A stretch of 50,635 nucleotides of DNA from Marinobacter lipolyticus SM19. Its GTDB lineage: Bacteria; Pseudomonadota; Gammaproteobacteria; Pseudomonadales; Oleiphilaceae. Every line of letters begins with the position of its first letter. The first letter of the stretch is position 1. The stretch lies in assembly GCF_000397065.2 (NCBI RefSeq), contig NZ_KE007327.1:90412-141046 (forward strand), written 5' to 3'. The notes under the pieces are model-generated. The model ran no database searches. It saw nothing but the letters and a program-made list of their open reading frames with translations, and had not been told where the DNA came from. Of this stretch, positions 32,736 to 40,986 are shown piece by piece. A program made the position numbers and the translations under genes.

Positions 32736-33695
32736 TTAGTCAGGATTTTCCGCCAGGACTAGCTCTTCCAAAACTTCTATTTCTTTTGCCTTGCCGTTCT
32801 GTTCGGAAGAATCTCCCGCGCCGGGGTCCGGTAGGTTTGCGACAGAGAATCTCACTTTATCCCCAGCCTTGAATCGGTGTTCTCTCTGATCGGCTCTCAC
32901 ATTCGTTTTTGCAAAGTAGAAAGGGCCGAGGTCGGACTCGATAAACCCATAATGCGAAATCCAGCGTGAGATGACTCCCTCCAAAACCTGATCCGGTTTG
33001 GTTTCGATTGCGCCTTCCTTGAGCGTTATGAAGAATCTATCGTGTGTCTCACTTTCCGTTTCAAACAGGTGCGAGTTTGCCTTTATCAAGGCTTTTAGCG
33101 AGTTGAATGAGTAGCTCCTTGGATCAAATGCTGGATCCAGTTTTTTCAAATGACTTCCAAGTTGGCCGAGGTACACAGACTCTCCGTGTACCTCAGCGGA
33201 GCGGTAGGCTCTGACCAAAAGATCTTCCAGTGATTCATCATCCTGCTTCGCTGGTTTTGGCGCTTCTTTTTCGAGTAGATCCATATACACGAAGTGGTGG
33301 CACGCCTGGCGTAAACGCTGGGGTGTATTGCGCTTTCCGATACCCATCACGTGAAGCCCTTTTTCTCTGATGCGTTGGGCTAGGGTGTGATAACCCCCAT
33401 CGGATGAAACAATGCAAAAAGCATCCAACCTTGTGTTAGTGCTGGTTAGCTCGATTGCGTCCATAATTAGCGCATGATCGGCGGCGTCTTTTCCATAATT
33501 GAATTGATGTATTGGTCTGGCCCCAGTTTCATGGAGAATGTCCTTCCAGCTCGAAAGAGGCGGGCGGGTCCAGTCAGCGTAAACCCTCCGAAGGGCTATA
33601 TCTCCATTCTTCTCTACTTCCTGAATAACTCCGTGGAAGTCTTTAGGGCTGACATTTTCACCATCGACTAGTACAGCAAACGTGCGGTTCTTCAT
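32736..33695 (-). CDS. NYN-domain putative RNase with LOTUS and cold-shock-like domains
   Basis: A 319-residue protein with three parts. The N-terminal NYN (PIN-like) domain, about residues 1-140, keeps the acidic pocket: VLVDGENVSPKD (Asp11), a central KDAADHALIMDAIEL (paired Asp), and FCIVSSDGGYHTLAQRIREK with a third Asp. The middle (about 155-225) resembles an OST-HTH/LOTUS RNA-binding winged helix (SVYLGQLGSHLKKLDPAFDP, FNSLKALIKAN). The end (about 235-312) looks like a cold-shock/OB domain (YGFIESDLGPFYFAKTNV, FKAGDKVRFSV, GKAKEIEVL). The expected activity is RNA cleavage or processing, by analogy with LabA/limkain-type proteins. It begins 17 bp after the FGE-like gene and is co-transcribed with it. 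Base composition is lower in GC than surrounding genes, suggesting transfer. Confidence 0.8.
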   Translation of the reverse strand: MKNRTFAVLVDGENVSPKDFHGVIQEVEKNGDIALRRVYADWTRPPLSSWKDILHETGARPIHQFNYGKDAADHALIMDAIELTSTNTRLDAFCIVSSDGGYHTLAQRIREKGLHVMGIGKRNTPQRLRQACHHFVYMDLLEKEAPKPAKQDDESLEDLLVRAYRSAEVHGESVYLGQLGSHLKKLDPAFDPRSYSFNSLKALIKANSHLFETESETHDRFFITLKEGAIETKPDQVLEGVISRWISHYGFIESDLGPFYFAKTNVRADQREHRFKAGDKVRFSVANLPDPGAGDSSEQNGKAKEIEVLEELVLAENPD

Positions 33696-33712
33696 GTTTT
33701 GATCTTCCTTGA

Positions 33713-35590
33713 TTAATTTGAAGCGGCGTAGCAGATGCGAAAGCCAATCTTCATATGTTTGTATTTGCCCGTACTCGCGGCTATGAAGTGATCCCTCTCG
33801 ATGTAAGGAAGATTATAAATAGACCGAACGGACCTTGAGCGGACAGCCGCAGCATTTTTGCCGTACGGGTTCTCGTAAAGCCACTCGCCGAACTGGTCAG
33901 AGTCAACGAATCGCAGCCCGACTGGATGCTCGATGTACTCAAGCGGTTTTGCATATTTACACACCAACGACTGGAAACGATCTTCTGACATATACTCCGG
34001 GTGTGCGCCTAAGTCTTGCTCGGATTTTTCATCGATAAAGGTCAGTAAACTGTCAGAGCGTTTCTCATCTCTGAAGCCGAGAAGCGTTTTTTCTGGATGA
34101 TCGCTGAGCTTTAACCCATGTGTTAGCTCATCAATGTCATCTCTACTAGATCCTGGTCTGGAAATTCCTGGGCATTGTTCGCGCAGGAGTCTGTACTCCC
34201 AAGTTTTCAGCAATCGAACTGGCAAACCATAGAGTTCCTCAAAATAAGCCATGAAAGCGCAGGCGTCATACCAAGTTACTGAAGCAGGCAGATCCGGCGC
34301 GTCCCGATTCATTGTTGAAAGATCATCCAATGCACCACTATTTTCAACAGAGTCCCGGGAATGAATGTAGTCTGGGCGGTGGTTTGTGAATCTCGCAAAG
34401 TCAGCAATGGGGATCAGGTCTGAAACGTATAGGCATTTGTCATCAAGCTGGATTCGATGGAAAGCTACAGGGCAAGATTTTGATTTACCAAGTTTCGCGC
34501 TACTTGGAGCATATATCTTCCTCTTTATAAGCGAGCTCCTAAGGATAGGCCATGTTCCAGGGTGATCGGCAGGCACCCCACCTCCTAGGTAAAAGTCGAC
34601 CTCAGAATCATGCTCCGCCTGTTCGCGCCAGCCATCGAACTCGAAATAGTACCAACGCTGAAAGTGATACTCCTCATTCATCTGAGAGGGAACATCAGCT
34701 CTTTTGAGATAAGGCGCATAGATTTGGTGTTCAAAGGGCTTGGAACGCAGGTTTGGCAACAAAAAATCATACTCGCCATTACTGCCTTTAAGAAAAATCA
34801 GCTTTTCGTTAAAGGGGATAACGTCCACCCAACCAGCGGTCCCACTCTCAATGGTCTCGCGAAACCAGCTGGCTACCGCGATGTCCCTTTTCTGCTCTCG
34901 CAATTGTTGGCTTTTATCGCAGTCATTAGGCCAATATAGTTTTGGGACAACCATCGGGGTCGACGCTGACTGCACTAACAGATCGCCCAAAAGATTAAAG
35001 CTGGAATACAAGGAGAAATCTAGGAACCCGCCGACAACCAAATCCTGTATCCGTTTGCCTGAGATTTGGTCGATTGCATCTCGATTCTTGTTGACCAAAT
35101 TTTCCAAGCGTTCGAAGTCAGATCCATCGAGTTGTGGCGTTCCCATTGCCTCGCGTTGCCGCCAATAGTTGAACGTCTCGAGCGCATTATAATAACGCTG
35201 GGCATAGTCAAAGTTATAACCCGTGAATAGCCTTTGAGGGAGTGGTAAGTCGGAATTAAAGAGTCGACCGCAGACTTGCTCAACGGATAGCTGCAATCTC
35301 GTCATCCTGTCCTCTGAGCCCACAGGACATGCAAGCAAATCAACACGGTGATTCAGTTCATGCTGTTTCATGAAAGGCAGAATTGAGCGCGCGTAAAGCT
35401 CACGATATCCAGCAAAGCCACGCTCAGCGCCTAGGGATTTCGCGAGGAGATTAAGTAACGTGTTGTGACGGAGTTGTTCACGATCAAGCGAACAATTTTT
35501 TGCAGATTGCTTTAAGTCGTCGGGAGACAGTCCGTTGAGTGGGACAATGTGGAACTGATCTGTTGGGAGAAAACGCGTAATAGATTTCAT
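33713..35590 (-). CDS. Large protein with degenerate formylglycine-generating-enzyme-like C-terminal domain
   Basis: A 625-residue protein without signal peptide or membrane span. The C-terminal 250 residues resemble the FGE-sulfatase/SUMF1 fold (LYVSDLIPIADFARFTNHRP, PASVTWYDACAFMAYFEELY, LPVRLLKTWEYRLLRE, and the end MKIGFRICYA). The catalytic cysteine pair of true FGE near the end is not visible, so the fold is probably used for binding. The first 370 residues are unrecognised; residues 38-80 (LRHNTLLNLLAKSLGAERGF, AGYRELYA) form a helical block. It is the first gene of a two-gene unit with the NYN protein. Low GC, isolated position beside tRNA-Arg, and lack of metabolic context suggest a mobile accessory or conflict role (inference). 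Confidence 0.7.
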   Translation of the reverse strand: MKSITRFLPTDQFHIVPLNGLSPDDLKQSAKNCSLDREQLRHNTLLNLLAKSLGAERGFAGYRELYARSILPFMKQHELNHRVDLLACPVGSEDRMTRLQLSVEQVCGRLFNSDLPLPQRLFTGYNFDYAQRYYNALETFNYWRQREAMGTPQLDGSDFERLENLVNKNRDAIDQISGKRIQDLVVGGFLDFSLYSSFNLLGDLLVQSASTPMVVPKLYWPNDCDKSQQLREQKRDIAVASWFRETIESGTAGWVDVIPFNEKLIFLKGSNGEYDFLLPNLRSKPFEHQIYAPYLKRADVPSQMNEEYHFQRWYYFEFDGWREQAEHDSEVDFYLGGGVPADHPGTWPILRSSLIKRKIYAPSSAKLGKSKSCPVAFHRIQLDDKCLYVSDLIPIADFARFTNHRPDYIHSRDSVENSGALDDLSTMNRDAPDLPASVTWYDACAFMAYFEELYGLPVRLLKTWEYRLLREQCPGISRPGSSRDDIDELTHGLKLSDHPEKTLLGFRDEKRSDSLLTFIDEKSEQDLGAHPEYMSEDRFQSLVCKYAKPLEYIEHPVGLRFVDSDQFGEWLYENPYGKNAAAVRSRSVRSIYNLPYIERDHFIAASTGKYKHMKIGFRICYAASN

Positions 35591-36352
35591 TTCTTATTCC
35601 TACAAAGATGCTCCCAGTTAGCTTTGAACTGGAGTGCCTGAGCAAAGGGGAAATAAGAAACGTAAGGCTGAGGAGCAAACGATAAAAATGCTGCTATTCA
35701 GAGCGGGCGTTTTTTTGGTGAGACACTGCCACCAACCGAAGGCAACCCAGAACCGATTAAGAGCCTAGCAATCGGTGAGGAGCGAGTCAACAATGCCATT
35801 GACTTACCCCAGCCTTTCTTCGTCATTGATCACCACACAGTCACTGTGCGTCTGCAATCCTTGAGCGTCGGACCCAACTCTAGCGTGTCGTCATGTAGAT
35901 GTTTCGCATTTGAACGCTCTGGGTAAACTCGTTGCTCAGTTCCTGACGTTCGTCTGAATCTCCCAAGCTACTTAGAATATCAGTGGTTGGAATCGAGCTG
36001 CCGGCGCGGCCTTGATCATCAACGGCTGTCCGATAAGCGGTAGTGTAGCTACAACTTGCAGATACTGTATCTGAGAACGCCAGTGACAAGGTCCTCTTTT
36101 GCATGTGCCTTAGGACGTTACCGCGAATAATGGGCAAAGGTCACGTGGATAGGTTTCTACTTATCGAGTGGGAAGCGCGAGGCACTGCCGGGGCACCATT
36201 TGGGCACAAGCAAAAACATTGACGAAAATAAGGGCTTTCGGCTTGACCGTGCAAAGGTCAATGATCGAAATTTAGACTTTTTGAGTTAACTAAGGTGCGG
36301 GGAAACTGATTTAAGGATTCCAGGCTGGTAATTCGTTGATTTGCCTGGATAA
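35591..36352. other. 760-bp low-GC intergenic region between the FGE-like gene and tRNA-Arg
   Basis: The right edge of the accessory segment. It contains a possible small lipoprotein frame (35880-36104), AT-rich stretches likely to hold the promoter of the FGE-like gene, and CCAGGC/GCCTGG (36320-36325, 36343-36348) just downstream of the tRNA that may help end its transcript. No integrase frame and no second copy of the tRNA 3' end were found by eye. Confidence 0.5.
35880..36104 (-). CDS. Possible small lipoprotein, 74 residues
   Basis: An ATG at 36104 preceded by AAGGCAC opens a 74-codon frame. The N-terminus is MQKRTLSLAFSDTVSASCSY; SASC could be a weak lipobox, but the hydrophobic core is broken by Asp. 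The C-terminal part (SIPTTDILSSLGDSDERQEL, SNEFTQSVQMRNIYMTTR) reads like a real soluble protein. I recognise no family. It may be an intact small gene or a frameshifted remnant in the island edge. Confidence 0.3.
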   Translation of the reverse strand: MQKRTLSLAFSDTVSASCSYTTAYRTAVDDQGRAGSSIPTTDILSSLGDSDERQELSNEFTQSVQMRNIYMTTR

Positions 36353-36429
36353 TGGCCCGCCCGAGAGGATTCGAACCTCTGACCTCCGCCTCCGGAGGGC
36401 GGCGCTCTATCCAGCTGAGCTACGGGCGG
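36353..36429 (-). tRNA. tRNA-Arg (anticodon CCG)
   Basis: On the minus strand a complete cloverleaf can be folded. The acceptor CCGCCCG pairs with CGGGCGG, TAGCTC opens the D arm, and the anticodon stem CCGCC/GGCGG encloses CTCCGGA with anticodon CCG. The T arm AGAGG-TTCGAAT-CCTCT follows, then discriminator G and an encoded CCA. It closely matches tRNA-Arg(CCG), argX in E. coli. The 3' end faces the low-GC segment 32.1-36.3 kb, the usual side for integration of islands. Confidence 0.95.
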
Positions 36430-36531
36430 AAGAAATCAATCGCTTGGTGCGATAATTTCGAGTGCGCAATCTTACGTGTGAAGAGGTGTTCTGTCCAGCC
36501 CTCCTGGTATCTTTGCTGCGATCGCGTGGAT

Positions 36532-38376
36532 TCACGCCGAGTCAGCTTCGGCCCTGGGGTTTCTGGGGTAGTAACGCTCGGGCAGCCGTTCGATGTGAGG
36601 GAAGAAGCGGGTGTCTTTATAGGGCATTTTCATGAAGCCGGAGACGCCTAGCCCGGTGATCTGGTCCACGGCGGAGAGGATTTCATCGAGCAAGCGGGCA
36701 AATTCCCCCTCCCGGTCCGGGTCCAGCAGTCGGTAATGGCTGTGGATCTTGAGGTGACGGGGCAGGGCTTCGAAGATGATCATGCCGGTGTGGTGGATGT
36801 CGTTCAGGGACTCAAGTGCGGTGATGATGGTGTGCGGCAGTACCAGGAATTCCTCCGGGTCGGGGCCGTCCTCGAAATAGGAATGCACCCGGGATTCGTC
36901 TTCCACCTCCGGGGCCGCACTGACCTCGTAGCGCAGTTGCATGCCGGGCTCGATCCGGAAGGGCTGGTCCGGTTCGTCGCGGTCGATGTGCAGGGTGTTG
37001 CGGGCATTGAACAGGCAGCTCTTGAAGATGCCCTGGCGGTAGATGGCTTGCGCGAGGTAGACCATGTTGTTGACGGCCCGGACGAAGGCCGCCTTCAGGC
37101 TGGGGTCGTGCAGGTTCAGTGACGTATCGATGTAGACGCCGTCGGTCTCCCAGCGCACGGCGAGGCCGCCCTCGACGGGGTATCGCCCCAGCCGGCTGAC
37201 GGCGGCCAGGAATGCCTTTTCCGTTTCTCCCATGCCCTGCATGAAGTTTTTGTAGTAGCGGTCCAGCTGAACGTCGTTGACATCATTGAGGGTTTCCGGG
37301 GCGCCTTCCTGCCGCAGGAACGATTTACGAGAACTGTACACCACGGTGTCAATCTCGTGGTCTGATGGCCGTGTCCAGACCGGTACCAGAGGTGCGACCG
37401 GTGGCTCCGGCAGGTCAATCATTACGGTGCGGGCCATTCTCGGCATTTCTTGCAGGTAGTAGTCACCGGCCCGTCGACGAGTCTCCGGATCCGGGGCCAG
37501 CATGCCGTCGAGCATACGTGCGAATTCCATGGGCAGGCCCAGGGAGCTGGCGGGGATCGCTTGATGTCCGAACCGGCACGACTGACCGGAGGCCAGTGCG
37601 TACAGTGTTCCGGCCGCGCCCTGTTCGTCGAAGCGGGGGGACGACAGGCCGCCGTTGAGCTGTTCTTCACCGATGAAATAGACATCCCCCAGCCGTGCGT
37701 TGGTCTGTTGCAGGTTGTCGGACATCAGCTCCATAACATTGCTGGTAATGAACTGCTGGTTGGCGTCGAGTTGCGCGAACACGGACGAGCCCCAGTCAAT
37801 CAGGGCGATGTTTTCGGTGTTGGCGTCGAACACCAAGTTTGACGGTTTGATATCGCCGTGCACGATGGGGCGTCCGGCGGGGCCGTTCTCGCGGCGCAGG
37901 TTGCGCAGGATGTCCGCAAGCTGGTCGGCGATTCGTATAATCAGCCTCGGTTTCAGGCGGCCTTCACGCAGTGACACTTCTTCCAGGTTTATGCCAGCTG
38001 CCCGTTCCATTACCAGGATGGGTTGGTTGCGTGCCCGTTGATAGGAGATCAGTCGGGGCACCCGTGGGTGCCGGACCTGCTCGAGTATGAACGCTTCGTC
38101 TTCAAGCCGGTCCTGTAGATGTTGTGGCAGGTTGATGCGGGTGAATTTGAAAACATGCTCAGGCGCATTGGCGCCCTGTCTGGGCAGGCGGCCTGCAAAC
38201 ACAAAACCGTAGGCGCCCTTGCCGATCATCTCGATATCCTGATAACCCAGTTGGCGGAGCTGGGCGGCGCAAAGCGCCACCCAGTCCTTGAGCTTCTTGG
38301 CATCGTCATGGCTGAGCAGATAGATCGACTGCTCTTCGGGAATGTAGAACTGTTGCAGTTGCGTCTTCTGCGCCAT
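36532..38376 (-). CDS. Hanks-type Ser/Thr protein kinase with unknown C-terminal half
   Basis: A 614-residue cytoplasmic protein. Kinase motifs are complete: glycine loop IGKGAYGFVF (51-60), the ATP lysine in EHVFKF (Lys77), catalytic loop VHGDIKPSN (Asp175, with HGD for HRD), and IDWGSS (Asp194, DWG in place of DFG). The DWG and HGD forms occur in active bacterial kinases. The kinase domain ends near residue 310. The remaining 300 residues are unrecognised (VQLDRYYKNFMQGMGETEKA, MVYLAQAIYRQGIFKSC, LLDEILSAVDQITGLG) and may sense or bind the target. It starts 9 bp after the bkdB stop, so it should be co-transcribed with the branched-chain dehydrogenase genes. Confidence 0.87.
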   Translation of the reverse strand: MAQKTQLQQFYIPEEQSIYLLSHDDAKKLKDWVALCAAQLRQLGYQDIEMIGKGAYGFVFAGRLPRQGANAPEHVFKFTRINLPQHLQDRLEDEAFILEQVRHPRVPRLISYQRARNQPILVMERAAGINLEEVSLREGRLKPRLIIRIADQLADILRNLRRENGPAGRPIVHGDIKPSNLVFDANTENIALIDWGSSVFAQLDANQQFITSNVMELMSDNLQQTNARLGDVYFIGEEQLNGGLSSPRFDEQGAAGTLYALASGQSCRFGHQAIPASSLGLPMEFARMLDGMLAPDPETRRRAGDYYLQEMPRMARTVMIDLPEPPVAPLVPVWTRPSDHEIDTVVYSSRKSFLRQEGAPETLNDVNDVQLDRYYKNFMQGMGETEKAFLAAVSRLGRYPVEGGLAVRWETDGVYIDTSLNLHDPSLKAAFVRAVNNMVYLAQAIYRQGIFKSCLFNARNTLHIDRDEPDQPFRIEPGMQLRYEVSAAPEVEDESRVHSYFEDGPDPEEFLVLPHTIITALESLNDIHHTGMIIFEALPRHLKIHSHYRLLDPDREGEFARLLDEILSAVDQITGLGVSGFMKMPYKDTRFFPHIERLPERYYPRNPRAEADSA

Positions 38377-38385
38377 GTTGCTCTG

Positions 38386-39981
38386 TTAGCCCAGATGCAG
38401 CAGCATCGATTGCGGCGATTCCAGGTAGCCTTTCCACCGATTGCAGAAACGCGCTATGGTGCCGCCATCGATGATGCGATGATCACCCGCCCAGCTTACC
38501 GTCAGGATAGCCCGTTCCACCACCTGCCCGTTGGCGTCGAAGCGTGGCAGTTTCTGGGTCCGGCCCAGGGCCACAATCGCCACTTCCGGTGCGTTGATAA
38601 TGGGTGAAGCATAAGTGCCACCCAACGCGCCAATGTTGGAAATGGTGATGGTGCCGCCCTTGAGGTCTTCCTGGCTGACACGGCCTGAACGGGCCGCCTC
38701 GGTCAGGCGCGCCACTTCATCAGCAACGCCCAGCAGGGTCCGGCTCTCCACGCCCTTGACGTTGGGAACCATCAGGCCCGCCTTGCTGTCCACCGCCATA
38801 CCGATATTGCACTGGGACAGGTAGTGAATCTCTGTGGCCTCGTCGTTGAGACGACTGTTGAGAACCGGGAATTCCTGAACCGCCAGCGCCATGGCCTTCA
38901 TGAAGAAAGGCATCAGCGTCAGCCGTGAGCCACGGGCTTCGGCCTCTGGTTTGAGCTGCTCCCGCAGTTTCAGCAGGTCAGTGACATCAATGTCCTCACT
39001 GTAGATGAAGTGAGGAATGGTGGTCGCTGACGCCACCATACTGCGAGCCATCGCCGCTTTTATGCCGCGGATAGGCTCAACCCGGACTTCCTGCTCACCC
39101 TCCGGTTGCCTGCGTGCGCGGCCTATAGCTGGCTGTGATTCATCGGCACGTGCCTGGCCCTGTGCAGACGCTGCGGGTTTGTCGAGGTGGGTTAGTACAT
39201 CGGCCTTCAGCACCCGTCCATCCTTGCCGGAACCGGCGATGTCCGCCAGGTTCAGGTCATGCTCCCGCACCAGGCGGCGCACGGCGGGGCTGGCGGGAAT
39301 GCGCTGCCGGTTGCCCGTCGCGACCGGTCTGGCCGTCGCTGGCGCGGGTTCCGGTGTCGGCGTTGATGTGGCTTTTGCCTCGGCAGGTTCATCACGTTCG
39401 CGGGGAATAAACGCAAACAGCGGGGAGTGTACCCGGGCCATCTCCTGCTGCTGGTGGTAGAGTTTGGTGACACGGCCGGCCTTGGGCGCGGTGATCTCGA
39501 CCATGGCCTTGTCGGTCATGACGTCTACCACCGGCTGGTCTTCCTCGATCTCGTCACCCTCGGCCACGCGCCATTCCACCACCTCACACTCGACGATGCC
39601 TTCGCCGATGTCCGGCAGGATGAAGTCCTCGGTGGAGTCGTCAGTCGCTGCACTGTTGGCGTCGGAGGGTTGCGATGACGCCGGCGTCTCGCTGACGGCT
39701 TCAGATGGCGGGGTTTGAGAGGCGGCGGCCTGTTCGCTTTCGCCGCCTTCTTCCACCAGCTCAAACAGCGGTGCGTGGACCTTCGCGATGTCGCCTTCCT
39801 TGTGATAGAGGCGGGTTACCTTACCCTTGTACGGCGCCGGAATTTCCACAAGGGCCTTATCGGTCATCACCTCGGCGACCGGCTGGTCCTCTTCGATCAG
39901 ATCACCTTCGCTCACCAGCCACTTGACCAGTTCGCACTCCACGATACCTTCGCCGATATCGGGCAGTATAAAATCACTCAT
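38386..39981 (-). CDS. bkdB: Branched-chain 2-oxoacid dehydrogenase E2 (dihydrolipoamide acyltransferase), two lipoyl domains
   Basis: A 531-residue E2 core protein. Two nearly identical lipoyl domains lie at residues 1-77 and about 119-195 (each begins DFILPDIGEGIVECE, with the lipoyl lysine in VMTDKA at Lys42 and Lys158), joined by Ala/Pro/Ser linkers. A peripheral-subunit binding domain follows (ASPAVRRLVREHDLNLADIA, about 235-272). The catalytic domain ends with HRIIDGGTIARFCNRW, which contains the HxxxDG active site. It transfers the acyl group from E1 to CoA. The E1 alpha and beta genes lie directly upstream and resemble the human BCKDH subunits, so I assign the complex to Val/Leu/Ile breakdown. 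The E3 (lpd) gene is not in the window. Two lipoyl domains are more than the single one common in BKD E2. Confidence 0.92.
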   Translation of the reverse strand: MSDFILPDIGEGIVECELVKWLVSEGDLIEEDQPVAEVMTDKALVEIPAPYKGKVTRLYHKEGDIAKVHAPLFELVEEGGESEQAAASQTPPSEAVSETPASSQPSDANSAATDDSTEDFILPDIGEGIVECEVVEWRVAEGDEIEEDQPVVDVMTDKAMVEITAPKAGRVTKLYHQQQEMARVHSPLFAFIPRERDEPAEAKATSTPTPEPAPATARPVATGNRQRIPASPAVRRLVREHDLNLADIAGSGKDGRVLKADVLTHLDKPAASAQGQARADESQPAIGRARRQPEGEQEVRVEPIRGIKAAMARSMVASATTIPHFIYSEDIDVTDLLKLREQLKPEAEARGSRLTLMPFFMKAMALAVQEFPVLNSRLNDEATEIHYLSQCNIGMAVDSKAGLMVPNVKGVESRTLLGVADEVARLTEAARSGRVSQEDLKGGTITISNIGALGGTYASPIINAPEVAIVALGRTQKLPRFDANGQVVERAILTVSWAGDHRIIDGGTIARFCNRWKGYLESPQSMLLHLG

Positions 39982-40007
39982 GATTGCTCTCCTGTCCTGA
40001 TATCAAC

Positions 40008-40985
40008 CTAGAAGTCCACGCTCGACCTGATGGCCTCGTAGACCTTCAGGTGATTGGGCAGATGCTCTTTCTCCAGCACCAGCGGGAACGGAGTGTCCAT
40101 CCCGGTGACCCGAGCGATCGGGGACTCCAGGTACAGGAAGCAACGCTCCTGTATCGTCGCTGCAATTTCGCCGGCGAAACCGCCGGTCAGCGGGGCCTCA
40201 TGGGTCACCACCAGGCGCCCGGTCTTGAGCACCGAGTTGGCGACGGTTTCCACATCCCACGGCAGGATGGTTCTCAGGTCGATGACCTCACAGGAAATGC
40301 CTTCTTTCTCCGCCATTTCGACTGCGTGTTCAATCACTTCCATCTGGGCGCCCCAGCCCAGCACGGTAATGTCCGTGCCTTCCTTGAGGACTTCGGCTTC
40401 GCCCAGCGGCAGCCTGTAGTCTTCATCCGGCACTTCGCCAACGGAGGCGCGGTAGAGCCGTTTGGGTTCAAAGAACAGGGTTGGGTTGGGATCGTGAATG
40501 GCCGCCAGTAACAGACCTTTGGCCTGGTGAGGGTTACGCGGCACCACAATTTTCAGGCCCGGTGTGTGGGCAAAGTAGGCTTCTGGTGATTGCGAGTGGT
40601 AAAGCCCGCCGGCAATGCCGCCACCATAGGGCGCACGAATGGTTAATCCGCCCACGTTGAACAGGTTGCCGGAACGGTAACGGAACTTCGCGGACTCGTT
40701 CACGATCTGGTCGAATGCCGGGAAGATGTAATCGGCAAACTGGATCTCGGCCACTGGCACAGAACCTTGCGCCGCAAGACCGTTGGCGAAACCGATGATG
40801 CCTTGCTCTACCAGCGGTGTGTTGAAACAGCGGGCCTTGCCGTATTTCTGTTGCAGGTTGCTGGTAGCACGGAAAACGCCGCCGAAGACGCCCACGTCCT
40901 CACCAAAGCACAGCACCCGTTCGTTGGCTGCCATGGCGGTGTCGAGGGCATTGTTGATGGCCTGGAGCATATTCATCTTGGTCAT
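40008..40985 (-). CDS. bkdA2: Branched-chain 2-oxoacid dehydrogenase E1 beta subunit
   Basis: A 325-residue transketolase-like subunit that binds the pyrimidine side of thiamine diphosphate. [40 protein letters not shown] (with the cofactor Glu), [18 protein letters not shown] sequence, and [20 protein letters not shown] are typical of BCKDH E1 beta. A longer frame starts at 41123, but its first 46 residues lie inside the E1 alpha gene and look random; the ATG at 40985 follows directly on the E1 alpha stop (40987-40989) and gives the usual length. It is followed after 26 bp by bkdB. Confidence 0.93.
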   Translation of the reverse strand: MTKMNMLQAINNALDTAMAANERVLCFGEDVGVFGGVFRATSNLQQKYGKARCFNTPLVEQGIIGFANGLAAQGSVPVAEIQFADYIFPAFDQIVNESAKFRYRSGNLFNVGGLTIRAPYGGGIAGGLYHSQSPEAYFAHTPGLKIVVPRNPHQAKGLLLAAIHDPNPTLFFEPKRLYRASVGEVPDEDYRLPLGEAEVLKEGTDITVLGWGAQMEVIEHAVEMAEKEGISCEVIDLRTILPWDVETVANSVLKTGRLVVTHEAPLTGGFAGEIAATIQERCFLYLESPIARVTGMDTPFPLVLEKEHLPNHLKVYEAIRSSVDF

Positions 40986-40986
40986 C

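Noticed and set aside
36138..36300. Integrase C-terminal remnant beside tRNA-Arg
   Set aside because: The minus-strand translation near 36180-36215 has no recognisable tyrosine-recombinase motif; only position suggested it.
32073..36352. Second copy of the tRNA-Arg 3' end as an attachment site
   Set aside because: Looked for GCCCGAGAGGATTCGAACC-like sequence at the left edge and did not find one by eye; a computed search is needed.
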